A stretch of 64,000 nucleotides of DNA, from positions 5,518,001 through 5,582,000 of the forward strand of contig JAJFZO010000566.1 of assembly GCA_021397835.1 (NCBI GenBank), in the 5' to 3' direction. Positions 1 to 11,719 of this stretch are shown in pieces (the stretch's first letter is position 1; each line of letters opens with the position of its first letter). Under the pieces are notes generated by a model, which saw only the letters and a program-made list of their open reading frames with translations, was not told the DNA's origin and ran no database searches. The stretch is from Moringa oleifera. Taxonomy: Eukaryota > Streptophyta > Magnoliopsida > Brassicales > Moringaceae. The translations under genes were made by a program, and so were the position numbers.

Positions 1-1000
1 CATCAAACAAATACATATGGCCCTTCCTAGTTTGGTCGCACTTGCCCTTAGGATCAATAACATTATTTGAGATTGTCTTTAACGCTAGGTCATCTTCTTT
101 GAAGTTTCTAGGGTGTACATTTTTGTTAAATGGTCTTTTCATTCTTTTTTTGTACATCTACCATGACAAAAGGTCTTTAACAGTTTCTCGTTGATTAAAC
201 CAAGTTGCTTATATTTGGCACTGATCCAACTACTATTTTTCATCTTTACCTTTTTCATGATCCTGAGGGGCGGTGTTTCAAGCTCTACAAGTAAAACAAC
301 CTCTATGTTTTAGAGTAAGGTATAGGGAGTTGCCTTAGCAAATGTCGTGACGGATGTTCGACATGCATATAGTGCTAACGGGAGGATCTAATGCCAATCT
401 CGACATTTAGCAATCATTTTTCATATGATCTGTTTAATATTTTTGTTAGCCACCTCAACTACCCCATTCATTTACGATTAATTCATGGCATAATTATGAT
501 GACGGATCATGAACTGCTTGCAAACTTCTTTCGTTGTTTTGCTATTCAGATTCTTAGCATTATATGAAATAATTCTTTCCAAAGGACCATACAGGTAGAT
601 TATCTCTTTTTAAAGAAAGTTTATTACCACTGACATAATACCATGGGTAAAAGATCATGCTTTAACCCACTTGGTGAAGTAATCAATAAATACCAAGATG
701 AATCTATACCTGTTTAAAGCTTTTAGGGTGATTGGATTAATCATATCAAAGCCTCATATGGAAAATGACCAAGGGGTAGTCATCACATGCAATTTCAAAC
801 ATAGTGTATGCAATTTTTTTCTATAGTGAACCAATAATATCCTACTCGAATTATAGGTCTAGCAACTTAGGCCACTTACATATGTTCCACAAATCCCCTC
901 ATGTATTTCTTTTAAGATCTCTAGAGCTTCTTTTGACATTTAGACATCTCAAGAACATTTGATCAAAATTTTTTTTGTATAGAATCTTTCCATCAGTTAA
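1..1000 (-). pseudogene. Ty3/gypsy (Tat/Ogre lineage) integrase, decayed
   Basis: Integrase inserts the retrotransposon cDNA into chromosomal DNA. Reading the minus strand from about 1000 down, conceptual translation gives successive Tat-type blocks. The first is the catalytic-core start (GFDMINPI, then RFILVFIDYFTKWVKA near 660-740). Next is the second-aspartate region, read as IISYNAKNLNS instead of the family's IITDNAKNLN, so that Asp is replaced by Tyr. The MNGVVEVANKNIK block keeps the catalytic Glu. The SVTTFAKATPYTLL block lies near 320-350, and the C-terminal PKGKCDQTRKGPYVF block is at the left edge. Frames shift and stops interrupt, so no product is expected. The gene continues left of the window. 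Lineage assignment rests on similarity to Tat integrases recalled from family knowledge. Confidence 0.85.
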
Positions 1001-1199
1001 ATAATTTGCCACTAATTTTTTCAATACTTTTTTTGTCACTTTCAGTTACTTTTTTGGGTAAAGTCATTCCTTAAGGAATTTTTGGATGTTGTAATACCAT
1101 AGATTTTCATCTTTTTCTTTTTTAAATGTGGCATAATATGCAAGAGTCAGACGAAAGCTCATTTTGATGAGTGTAACATTTTTAGGGTGGGTCACTTAT

Positions 1200-2040
1200 T
1201 TGAAATATTGCCACCAAAGTAACTAGGCATCTACCATATGATTTTCTTCTCTAAGGGATACCTAAAAATGTGCATCTTGGAAGTTAATCAACAATTCTTG
1301 CACCAACTCATAATATTTCTAAAGTTCGAGGTTTGTCACCAACCATTCACCCTTTAATTGGTAGATGAATAAGGTAGAGCTTGCATAAACAGTAAGCTGC
1401 TTGATAGTTTTATCGATTACAACTCTTAGGCCTATCATACATTCTTCATATTTGACCACATTATTGGTTGAGTTAAAATCTTGTCTTGCAGTGAAGGATA
1501 ATAATCTCCTTCTAATTATTTCAATAATGCCCCTATGTCATGCCTCAATGCGTTAGAGGCTCTATTAAAGTACATGGTCCATCTAAGTGTCTCCTTGGTG
1601 ACCAAATCAACTTGGCTCAATAAGCTTTCATTGGGAAACTTGAATTTAGGAGGGAGACAATCATCAATAGATCTTTTAGATAATAGTACTTGCCACCTTG
1701 CGAGTTTGCATGAAAGTGATGGTTTTTCCATTAGATATTTTATGGGATACAATTTTTCTACAATGCAAGTAGTATGGCTGAAAAGATATTGTCTTAACCT
1801 GTAAGTAGCCCATACTAGAGCATAATATATTTTTTTTTGATCAACAAGTATGTGCACTCATAATCTGTGAACTTCTTACTAAGATAATACATGGCTTATT
1901 CCTTTTTTCCAATTTCATCCACTTGTGCTAGAACATAACCTAGTGATTTTGTCTTATATAGATAGTTACCGTATTAATGGTTTTTCTAGAATTGGAGGCA
2001 TCAGCACTAATGGATGGGAATGATATTCGTTTATTCTATC
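1200..2040 (-). pseudogene. Ty3/gypsy RNase H plus archaeal-type RNase H, decayed
   Basis: Two RNase H modules follow RT on the minus strand. In 1516-1857 an open frame of 113 codons carries YYALVWATYRLRQYL and YLMEKPSLSCKLARWQ, the end of the RT-linked RNase H. It then runs into WTMYFNRASNALRHDIGALL, the start of the second, archaeal-type RNase H that marks the Tat/Ogre lineage (usual form YFDGASNxLGHGIGA). Left of 1516 the module continues as TNNVVKYEECMIGLRVVIDK and related blocks to about 1200. Acidic residues expected for catalysis are changed: DG became NR, AEYE became VKYE, and GDS became ASS. The dual RNase H is the best single marker for the lineage call. Confidence 0.85.
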
Positions 2041-2880
2041 AAATGCAGTTTGAGATTCCATTCTTTAAGATCATGCTTCTTTAGCAAGGCAAAAATGGGG
2101 TCACATATATTTGTTGGTTGAGATGTGAATCTAGATATGTAGTTGAGGTATCTTAAGAAACCTCTTGCCTCCTTTATGATCTTTCATAGGGGGAGCTCTT
2201 GTATAGCTTGGACTTTATTAAGACCAACCTTAATACCTCATTCATCGACTATAAACCTAGAGTTTTTCAAACCTGATCTTGAAGGTGCATTTATTTAGGT
2301 TGAGCCGAAGCTTGTATTGTCAGAGTCTTCCAAATAACTTTTTAAGGTTGCCTACGTGGTCTTCATCTTTCTTGGATTCAGCAATCATATCATCCATATA
2401 AACTTCTACCACTTTATGTGTCAGATCATAGAGTAGAGTAACCATCACCCTATGGTATGTTGCTCTGGAATTTTTAAGCCGAAAGGCATTACTCGATAAT
2501 AAAAGTTCCTCACATGGTCATGAAAGTAGTCTTTTCCATATCTTCTTATGCCATGACTATTTAATTATAGTCGAAATAGCTAGCCATGAAAGAAAACAAG
2601 GAGTATTTTTCTGTATTATCGACTAACATGTCTATATGTGGGAGCAAAAAACTTATCCTTTGGACTTGGTTTATTTAAGTCCCTATAATCCACATAAATC
2701 CAAACTCGTTTGTCCTTTTTGGATATCGAAACTATATTTTCCACCCATTCTAGATACTCAGAGACCATAATAAATTCTACTTTTAAAAGTTTTTGTACTT
2801 TTTCTTTGATTTTCAAAATTATTTCTTATTTCATTCTCCTTAACTTTCGTTAGACAGGAGATAATCTTGGCTTAAATGGT
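2040..2880 (-). pseudogene. Ty3/gypsy reverse transcriptase, decayed
   Basis: Reverse transcriptase copies the element RNA into DNA. The minus strand shows the domain in order. 2616-2816 encodes KVQKLLKVEFIMVSEYLEW, then VSISKKDKRVWIYVDYRDLN and KPSPKDKF, the palm entry motif of plant gypsy RTs. Around 2480 the strand reads YYRVMPFGLK. The catalytic box YMDDM is at 2386-2400, followed by KKDEDHVGNLKKLFGRL and KLRLNLNKCTF near 2290-2350. Frame changes and stops separate the blocks, so it is a pseudogene although the YMDD catalytic pair itself is intact. It continues into the RNase H pseudogene on its left, as in an intact gypsy pol. Confidence 0.9.
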
Positions 2881-3950
2881 AGTCTATGTTCCACTATACT
2901 CCTATGCATATCTGACATATCTTTATAAGACCAGGCGGATACATCACTAAACTCTTGAGCAAGTTAATTTAAGTTTTACTTTAGTTGTGGTGACAGAATA
3001 GTGCTAAGTTTAACTCCTTTCTTTCTTCATTTGTCCCATATTAATGATATGAGTTTCTTTTTGAGGACGTAATATCTATTTTTCCTCTATCTGTAACTAC
3101 CTGAATATTTCTGATGGTAATTTAATTTTTTCCTCAGGTTTGAGGTCGTCAATGTAAATATCTTCCTTGATTAAGTCCATTTTATAGATATTAAAATTCT
3201 TTAACTAGGCCTCCTAGACATGAGAAGGAGATGTTTTCATTGATGATGTGATGATGATTTTCATGAATGAACAAAGAATGAAGAATAAAATGGTTTGGTT
3301 TAGAAAAAAGTTGAAGAGAAAAGTGCAATCTATTTATTATGCCTTACTAAAGGTTTACAAAAGGACAACAAAGGGATCTTTGACCCCTACCCGATTACTT
3401 AGTTTAAAAAGTGGAACTTTTGGGGTAATCTTTGACTTGAGATATTTTTTATTTCTCTATCTATTATTTTGTGAAAAACCCAATGAGTCATCGAGGTAAG
3501 AATTGATTCATCATAAAGCCACCCCACGAAGCAAAAATTATCAACGAAGGTCTTATTGTAGTTGATAACCCAAATACGCCCAAGCTTTCTAGCCTTTCCC
3601 AGCTTTTTTTTATCCTCTTTGTCCTTTGAAGTTGGCCAATATCTAAGCCTCTCAACCTTCTGAGTTATTTGGTAACTCTAGAATTGTCGAAATGCCTTAA
3701 AGGTTGTGTCCAATCCTTTTCTAGCCTGGCAACCTTTACCCAAGGTCTGACTAATTTGAAACTGCAGATTTGAGGAAAATTTCAAAGCCCTTTGGTCAGC
3801 AAACATCGTGATGTAAATGAATTCCACTGTCGAAAAACACTCTTCTCCTTATCGGGAGCCTTTAGGTAAGGAAGGTCCTTTGTGATTGAGGCAATAATGC
3901 CTTCTTCATCATGAATGATGACAAGGTGATCTTTTACCACCATCTTGAGC
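2880..3950 (-). other. Protease-to-RT linker of the gypsy element, unrecognised
   Basis: This stretch lies between the protease and RT pseudogenes on the minus strand, so by position it is the variable linker that plant Tat elements have there. I could not align it confidently to a known motif. One 83-codon plus-strand frame (3248-3499) lies here and is probably chance. Confidence 0.4.
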
Positions 3951-3952
3951 TT

Positions 3953-4260
3953 TTAGTGGAGAGTTAAAGGTATAACACCTGCCATGTGAATCCACGACCT
4001 TCCAAGGAGGATATTAAAAGAGGATAGGATATCCATGATTTGGAGTTTGATGTCATAAATGAATGGTCTAATCTTTAATGGCAGATCAATGGTCCCTTGG
4101 ATTGTAGTTTTATTCCCATCGAAAGCTATGATCAGCATGACCATTATGTAGCGAATAGTAGTTAGATCATTATGGATATGCTATAAAGTGCGTGCATGAA
4201 TGACATTTATTGAGGACCCATTGTTAATCAATACTCATGAAATGGTGTGCCCCTTATATG
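3953..4260 (-). pseudogene. Ty3/gypsy retropepsin-like protease, active site mutated
   Basis: The aspartic protease that would mature the polyprotein. The minus strand from 4260 reads ITTSYKGHTIS, then VLINNGSSINVI. After a break, the open frame 3953-4144 has FDGNKTTIQGTIDLPLKI and MDILSSFNILLGRSWIHMAG, matching the Tat pattern (IDLPL, VMDIxxxxxxLLGRPWIHxAG). The family's active-site block is (I/V)DNGSS. Here the Asp codon at 4223-4225 reads AAC (Asn), a single G-to-A change on the coding strand. With the frame break this is a dead enzyme. Gag lies to its right and RT to its left, the normal gypsy order. Confidence 0.85.
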
Positions 4261-6300
4261 AAGTGGTTATGTAAAGAGCTTTGGTAGAGCCTCTCCTTTT
4301 AGAATGGAGTTCGTCATCTAAAAAGATTAAAAAGTTATGAATGGTGATGTGGTTGTAGATGTCCTTTAATTTCTTAGTTAATATATTAGGTGTTACATAG
4401 ACATTCTTGATGATTCGTAGAAGCGGTTATCTATGCACTTCAAAGCTAAGGATGTATGCTAACATTGATATCTTTCCTGGAGTTTTCTATAGCTCATTCA
4501 TAATAGTGTACTTACTATACTTTATGAACTTTAGGAACTCTATTGCATCCTCCTTTGAAACAGTCTAAACAAGGGCCTTGTCTTTCTTCACCTTGTTAGA
4601 AGTAGTCCAATGTTTGGTTGGTTGCTTTGATGAGGTCGACTCTTCACCAAAGGGCTAGAACATCTCCTACTTCTCGTAATGTGAACAGGCTGAGTAAGGT
4701 TTTTAACCATCTCATTTGTAATTGATAGTGGATATCTCTAAGGCACTGCATGGCTAGCTTCATAGGGTGGTAGAACCTTAATTACCACATTAGGGCCCTA
4801 AGTAAGTATGGTTTTTTTATCTTCTCTTTGGTTCCTATGGTGAAGTTAGAGCTTTAACCTTCACCATGAATGAGTGATAATGATCATGAAGAGTTCTACA
4901 TCTTCTTCCTCCTCCTATTCTATCATGTTTACTTGATGAGCTAAAAGGGCACTATTTTTCAAATTAAGGCCTTCCTCTATTTCAAAGGAAAGGATGTTGT
5001 TGTCCATTAACTTTTACATTTTGTATTTAAAAGCGATGCAATCAGAGATCATCTAAAAAGATATGTTAATAAGAATGTGAGATCCATTTTATTAAAATGT
5101 TATGTGCATGGTGTATGATATGTTAATGAGAATGTGTATGCAAAGATAGACATAGAGGTTTGGCACAATAGTTTAAAATTTTAATGGTAACTAACATTAG
5201 TTTTATAACTGAATACATCAGAGATCTTCTAAAAAAACCATGCACACTTTTGATAAAGGCTAGAATATCCCCTAAATCCTAAGTCTTTCCCTTGGATATA
5301 ACTTTCTCGAAATGATTTAGTTCATGCTTAAAGCTAAAAGCTTCTTCCATGGTGTGTTCAATCTATTCAATTAAAAGTTGGGCACTTTTGGAATTTCGGG
5401 AAGAGTCTTCCCTGTTTTGACACCACTATGTACAAATTTTCTTGGCTTTTTCCTTCAAGAATTATTCTTCTTTCAAAGCGAGGTTTAGATTAATTTTTCT
5501 CTCAAGATCAACCATCTGATTTAGCTTACGGTTTCTTTGTTGATCAATTTCGACCATCGAATGGTTGATTTGGTTTTGGTATTCTTATTCTTTAGTCTTC
5601 CTCTCTTTGAAGAGATCATCCACTAAGTGTTGATCGATTTTTATCCTTTTCTTGAGCTGATTATTTTTCGACTCAATCTGCTGCATATTTTGCGGTGGGT
5701 CCTCATATTCTTTTTTTTTTTTGGATTTATTCCCCCGATGAGTGTTAATTTGCAAGTACGAATTTTGTTTTCTTCAACTATAGTGTCAAGGCTTGAATCT
5801 GTCTATCTTTGAAGTCGTATTGTGCCATATAGTATTCCAATTCTCTTATACACTCCTTGGATTGATCCCTTTCTATTATTAGGGTAATTATTGCCTACTC
5901 TTGAATTAAGGTTTCTTATTGTAATGATTCCAAGTTTTGTTACAAGATGAAAGTTTTAAGATTTCAGCTCTCTAATCACTTGCTAGCCTTTATCTCTCTG
6001 TGTTTTCTTAGAAGAAGGTATAGGGACTAAGGCAAACTTGTGGTGACATAACCACACTAAGATCATTGCTGGTAGGTCAAGATATCTTCATGGTGGGGTA
6101 TTCTGACTAGAATGAAGGCAAACCTTGGTAATTTTTATTATGCCAGAGAAGTTCAAGTCATGAAGTTTTTTGAGGTTAATGCCATGCAGAATGATACATG
6201 GGGATAAGATAATAGAATAAGTCAGCACAAGTCATAATCAAATTTTGTCCTTCTAATTAGAGTTTGTGTCCTATAAAAGGTGTTTCTGTAGCTTAAAGTT
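4260..6300 (-). pseudogene. Tat-type gag region with coiled coil, decayed
   Basis: Gag would form the particle that packages element RNA. On the minus strand near 4900-5070 the translation reads SDCIAFKYKM, KLMDNNILSFEIEEGLN and LAHQVNMIE. This corresponds to the gag C-terminal block of Tat elements (CxYHxGxxGHxxExCxAFKxKVQxL...NHG). Further right (about 5230-5620) a charged, heptad-like stretch occurs: DQHLVDDLFKERKTKE, KLNQMVDLERKIN, NLALKEE, then HTMEEAFSFKHELNHFEKV. This suggests a coiled coil. Many stops interrupt all frames. The exact gag start is not visible; about 6300 is a guess from the distance to the primer-binding site. Confidence 0.7.
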
Positions 6301-6809
6301 TTATCGACTTTCTTAAAGATTAACATGTAGGGTTAACGATTAGCAGCTTGACCAAGAATCGGGTCTTACCTAGGTGTTTGAGTTTTTTCAAGGCTTCCAG
6401 GTCATCCTTTAATGCTCATTAGCAACAAAGGTACCCTTAGCACATAATCACTTATATGAGGCTAAGTAGGAAGAAAACTTTTTCCCCAATAATGAAAACA
6501 TACATAAGGTTTAACTTAAATGGAACAAGTTGTATCATGTAAGGAGACTAGGGCCTTTCCAAACACTTGCTGCTCAACCCTTCCTAATAAGGAATGGACT
6601 CAAAAGACCTAACCTGGGTGTAAAGCTGATGTAATGCATGACTATGACACGTGTATTTGTCTTATATTTTTAAAGCATATAAAATAAAAGAACATAAAAG
6701 ATAAAACAAATAAGGGAATCAAGTCTAGATTTTAGATTTTCACTTGATTGGAAAAGAATTTTTCATTTTAACTTATGCTCGACTCTAAGAGACCAAAGAT
6801 TTTGGCTTT
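6300..6809 (-). other. Leader between primer-binding site and gag
   Basis: By position this is the 5' untranslated leader of the minus-strand gypsy element, between the primer-binding site on the right and gag on the left. It is AT-rich and I see no coding pattern or repeat in it. Confidence 0.45.
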
Positions 6810-6829
6810 GATCCCTAGTGGAATTGTCA
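6810..6829 (-). promoter_or_regulatory. Primer-binding site, tRNA-Arg(ACG)-like
   Basis: The minus strand reads TGACAATTCCACTAGGGATC. The complement of the 3' end (with CCA) of plant tRNA-Arg(ACG), as I recall that tRNA, is TGGCGACTCCACTGGGGATC. That gives 16 of 20 matches, and all four differences are transitions. tRNA-Arg priming is known for Ogre/Tat elements. The position, between a minus-strand LTR on the right and gag on the left, is what a first-strand priming site requires. Confidence 0.65.
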
Positions 6830-8650
6830 CATTATAATGAAGCCTAAGCGATGAAGCTGAGCATTCCATTCTTCAAAGTGAGAAATTGGAGGATTTGTCT
6901 CTTCTCCTTTATTTAATTTGGTTAAAAGATGATAAGCCTTGAAATTCATTTTGCCTGAAAATTAAAAAAAAAAATGTGCATTGCCATTAATCTTTTCATG
7001 GTGTGATTGGTTACTAAAAAATTATTTTACTTTTTCCTCTAAATCCTTTGTTTACAAGAGAAACCAGAAAAGGGCAAAAAAAAGTTTTAGTACTAGCCAA
7101 ATTTTACCAAAAAATCTAGGTCCGCGAGTTAATTACATGAGAGGAAGGATTAACACCCTCACGATGCCCAAAATCAGTACTAATTAAAATGAAAAGTATT
7201 CTTGCATGGGTGATGAAAAAGGTTCAAACTTGATTTTCAAAGAAAACAACACATAAGTACAAAAAGAAAACTTTTTTAAAGATTGCATGAATGATAGAAA
7301 TTTGATTTCTAAGACTGTTTTGTTCAAGGCCCCAAAGATTGGATTTCACGAAGTCTTTAAGTCTCGAAGAAAACTTAAAGAGAGAATCGTGTTCCTTGAA
7401 ATCATTAGGAAGCACTCAAAATTATGCACTTTAAGTGAAGATTAGCAAGAAGCCTTCATAGCAGCTTTTTTTTTCCTCAATAGAAGATTATTTTGTTTAA
7501 AACTCTATTTGAGGATTAATCGCTACACACACTTCATTCTGAAATTCATTTATGAAGAAAGAATGGGCATACAATACTAAAATAATAAAGAAAGGAAACC
7601 ATGTAATAAGAAGATATCAAGGAGGAGACTATTAAAGAAAGTATCAAGAAAGCGTAAGAATAACATTGAAATTTCATAGATGCATGTAGTGTTTACAAGA
7701 AAAGAACTACAAGTTGATAGGATTTACCTATGAATACAGCGTAACAAGGGAATAGAATCCTCACAGTCTTGAACAATAGTGTTTAACTTGCTAAAGGAAA
7801 ATAAAGAAAAAGTGTTTTGCTCTTGGAAAAGCAAAGCTACTTTCTCTATTTAAAAAAAAAAAAAGCACCGCTTTTAAAATATAGTCTGTCTTTCTAAATT
7901 AGGCCTATGAATTCTACTAGTTAAAAAAGAAACTTCATAAAACCAAAGCGCCAGCCTAAAACTAAAAGCCTTGTCAACTAAGAGACTTTCTCTTAAGCAG
8001 ACTCTTTCTTCTCCTTCAATTGAAGGGGTATTTATAGGTATGACCTCTATAAAAATGGTAGGCGCATGCCATTAGTATAAGATGCAGAGATGTATGATTC
8101 TTATATCGTACATATTTTTCTTAATTTCAGAATCTTCTGAACAACCTTTAGAAATGTGCAAAACTTTCTTAGAATGATGTATCTCATGCTTCATTATTTA
8201 TTTAGAGGACTTAGTGTAAAGTTATCTTTCGATAAAACATTGATTGCACGAGTGACACGATGTGTGATTAAGAACGTGCCTAGGTAGGGGTTATTAAGTG
8301 GCCCAATGAGTAGGTCAAGGAAGACACAAGTTACCTTGGTGAGTGATTGGGGTGGAAACAGATTAGGGAAATCATGTCAATGCCAAGTTAACATTTCGTT
8401 AAATCGTTTTGAAAAGATTCTTCTAACACATTTATTACATAAGTATTAGCTCATGAGTTACCTTATGACCTAGGAATGTTGCCTCTTGTTTTGCTCAATG
8501 AATGATTGTTTCATCTAAACGGGTTTCAAAAAAGTCATTCCTCATTTATTCTACTTTTTATAAAAAAAGAAAACTCTAGTTTTCTTTTCAGGGAACCTAG
8601 AGCTCTTAGTCTTCGTCTTTGTAGCTCTTCATGTTTTAGGTAAGTTCTTC
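6830..8650 (-). mobile_element. LTR-like block A of minus-strand Tat gypsy element
   Basis: This block lies directly right of the primer-binding site. It contains a minus-strand TATAAATA box at 8029-8036. It also has a block at about 7110-7190 (GGTCCGCGAG, ATTAACACCCTCACGATGCCC in pieces) that recurs in related form at 11805-11870, 23490-23560 and 58445-58520. Similar 'gagttagttacg...ggaaggattagcaccc' sequence is, to my knowledge, common in R/U5 or leader regions of plant Tat elements. The right boundary (start of U3) is not resolved; about 8650 is chosen because coding-like plus-strand sequence starts there. No pairing LTR could be aligned end to end by eye. Confidence 0.55.
8029..8036 (-). 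promoter_or_regulatory. TATA box in LTR block A
   Basis: Minus strand TATAAATACC. It would start element RNA towards gag and pol on the left. It sits about 1.2 kb from the primer-binding site, implying a long R-U5 region or a later insertion. Confidence 0.5.
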
Positions 8651-8679
8651 ATTATTTTCCTCTTAATTTTTCATCCTAG

Positions 8680-10980
8680 GATAATGGCCAGTACCTAGAT
8701 TCCTCCATTTATACAGTCGAGGATCTTAAATGGGTTAGGAATAGCTTTCCCATTCTAAGATATATGGAATTGGATTTTCCCCTTCTTCTGATTGGTCATG
8801 AAGTTGCTGAGTCATAGTTTTTGAAGACATCCTTGAGGGAAACTAAGACCTACCAATCCAAAATTTCTTTTAGAATGTTTATAAATAGTTTAAAGTTTCT
8901 CTTTCCTAGTTCAGACCTAACTCTTGGCATTATGTGCTTGTGTTTATATCTAAGATTTTGTCACTAAGTTGTGCAAATCTCTTTGTTGTGTTATTTGCCA
9001 AGTATTTTGAGTTGAAAGAAATTTTGAATTCAAGTTCCATTACTTTGCAAGCGTTAGCCCAAAAATTTTTCTCAAAGGCATACCATATAATAATAAAGGC
9101 TCGGCTGAGAATACATCTTGTCTTTTTAGCCCAAAATGTATCCCTTCTTCAACACCTGGAGTAAGCCCTCTAAAAGAGTCAATACAAAGAAAGTCTACCC
9201 TAACCTGATGATGGTCTTTAAGTCCTTCTATGATAAGAAAGGTGTAAATAGTTTTAGAGACCATATCAATAACGATAGAGTGGTCATAGTTTAAGCCACT
9301 AGGACTTGGTATAAAGGGTTTAGGTTTGATAAAACTTCTAGGTCAGCCAAAGATACTTTGAGCTCTAGTCTTGAGGAAGAGCTCTCTTCAATTCCCTTAC
9401 AAAATCCAAACTTCGACGTCCAAATAAATCGTGAGCCAAGTCCTACACTTGAAGTAAGTACACATCCTAATGAGAGGTAACCACAAATCTTTGAATTAAG
9501 TCTTGCACTTGAAGAGGTTCTTCATCCCGATGAGACATACATTCTTGAACCAAGTGCCAACCTCAAACCCATTATGCAACTCATTGTGGGGCTTAAGCCT
9601 TACCTTCTAAGTCTTACTTCCCCTAGTGTGGTTTCCCGAATTGATGCCACGCCAAGTCTTATAATTTTCTTTATGGTTTAAGTTTCAACTTTTTTTTTAA
9701 TCCTTATGCTTGTTCCTTAACATTTTGATGTTATTTTACAAACCTTGAAGAAATAGCCCTTTGGCCCATTACATCTCAAGTTATTAATGAACAGTTATGG
9801 GAGGCCATGGATGTGGCTCTAGGGAGGCATGTACCCAAGAAAAAGCCCACATCTTGTGCTATAACTAGATTCCAACAATAGGATCAGTTCTCACGAGCTG
9901 TTGAAAAGAAGAAAGAGGCCAGAGCTAGCCTTAGTGATGGTGCCCTTACCATAAAGAAAGGGAAGATGGTGGCTATTATTCCTACAACCATCAGAGGGAA
10001 AGTAAAAGATAAAAAGAGCCACCTGAAGGATTGGGGTACTATGGATGCACTCCCAACACATAGATGCGCCACCATCACTTCCATTGGATGAAAAGTTTAT
10101 GCCAAATTGGGACATAACCATAAGAAAGGTCCCTAAACCATCCTAATCTAGCTCAAGAATGACTTCACAAGTTGATTCTCCCCTAATAAATGAACAAAAT
10201 GGAAGGGGAGGATAATAATAGATTCATAGGCAAAATTATGTTGTGCTTTGGGGACATAAGCATCAATCCTTTTATTTGTGCATTTTTTTTATTGAAATGT
10301 AACTACAAAATTTTGATTTCGTGTTCTTCATTTTTCTTCTGTAGTTTGCTTAGAGAATGGTTGTGCTTGTTAGCAAGTATACCACACAAGCATCAGCCTC
10401 AATCATTTCATTAAGGACACTAAGGTTGCCGACGTGTCAACTAGCGACGTCATTAACAAAGTCCACATTTACATTGTCAAAACTGAGTGGGTGAAGAATC
10501 TTTTAGTCAAAACTAAAGCAAATGTGGTCAGAATGAAGTTGGAGCTGGCTCAAGTGTAGGCTAACATTGAGGTTAAGATAAGTCATGCTAAGAACGAACT
10601 TATCTGAACTTAGAAGAGCTGATGGTAGGTTAAGAGGAAGCCCAATCTCAAGTCATGGATGAGTTCACAATGATAGATACATATAGGACTGAGATTAGGG
10701 AGTAGGCTTCTAGGTTACATTGGCCTATCTGAAGACGTATAGTTTGGGAGATTCAAGATCGATATCTAGACGTGGACTTATTGTGGGTGCGAGTGGCTCC
10801 TAGTGCAGGAACGCCATTGGTCTGTTTTGATGATCTAGAAATCTCATTGATAGATTTGTAAGAAGTGACTAAGAGGCCAATTGAGGAAGGGAGATCGACA
10901 CTTGCCCCTAAATACCTAACTTTTAAAGCTATGTCGCCACCTGATGTGGCTAAAACTATAGCCCAACTTGGGCCTTAAGT
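8680..10980 (+). pseudogene. ORF1-like gypsy extra gene (antisense to the neighbouring element), decayed
   Basis: The plus strand from ATGGCCAGTACC (about 8683) to about 10980 shows traces of the plant 'gypsy-type transposon' extra ORF (resembling PF04195 proteins). There is an N-terminal hydrophobic part, and near 9780-10130 a Lys-rich segment (YHLKDWGTMDA-like in one frame). At 10480-10980 a helical stretch (KTEWVKNLLVKTKANVV, RMKLELAQV) is followed by a tail resembling 'GLPEDFDFD..DVDLL'. A pyrimidine-rich leader with a splice-donor-like GTAAGT lies just upstream near 8640. Stops are frequent in all frames. It lies right of LTR block A and opposite in strand, fitting the antisense extra ORF known in Tat elements. 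Family assignment is by weak pattern only. Confidence 0.5.
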
Positions 10981-11446
10981 TGTAATCTCTTTTTTTCTGT
11001 TTCCTTTTATATATAAACACTTTTAACTAATGAAATTTGAATTTCAAGGTCTATTCTTCACTTACAGTTAGAATTGTTGGGATGATCATTGCTGATATAA
11101 TAATTTGTCAGAAATCACAAAACTATTGATTAATGCCTTGAATTAATTCTAGATGAGAGAAACCTAATGAAGCAACATAACACCCAACATGAGCTTTATT
11201 TCGAATTATCCATGATTTTGACTCTAATGATAACAAAAGGATCCGATGTATGATCTAGATCAAAAATCCTGATGTGAGTGACTTGAAGATTAAAACTGAA
11301 CTTTGCCAATTAAATCGATGATTTTTGCCTCCAAAACTGATGAAGCCAACTTAAAGTATCATCTGATCATGAAAAACTCGATGAAGGAAATTCCCATTGA
11401 ATTAAGGCAGAGGCCAAGAATATGAAACCCAATGTACACTGTGTTG

Positions 11447-11595
11447 ATAAACCCTGATGAGTCATCTATTTTGATAAATCTCGATGAGTCATCAGTGTTA
11501 ATAAACCCCGATGAATCATCGACATTAATAAACCCTAATAAGTCATCTGTAGTAACCCAGATAAGTCAAGTCTTGATAAGTCATCTGCAACAATA
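11447..11595 (+). repeat. Minisatellite, about 33-bp unit, ~5 copies
   Basis: Units resemble GATAAACCCTGATGAGTCATC followed by a variable dozen bases. They occur at about 11450, 11481, 11514, 11547 and, more degenerate, 11575. The array lies in the short stretch between an antisense ORF1-like gene and LTR block B, where Tat elements have their 3' untranslated region. Confidence 0.8.
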
Positions 11596-11719
11596 ATCTT
11601 GTTAAAGATTTTTGATCTTGCATAAGGTAGAATAACTAGGATTTAAGGTGCGATAACGAAGTTACAGTAAATCTTGATCATAGACTTGAAAAATAAATTA
11701 AGAGATTTTGATGAAGCTT

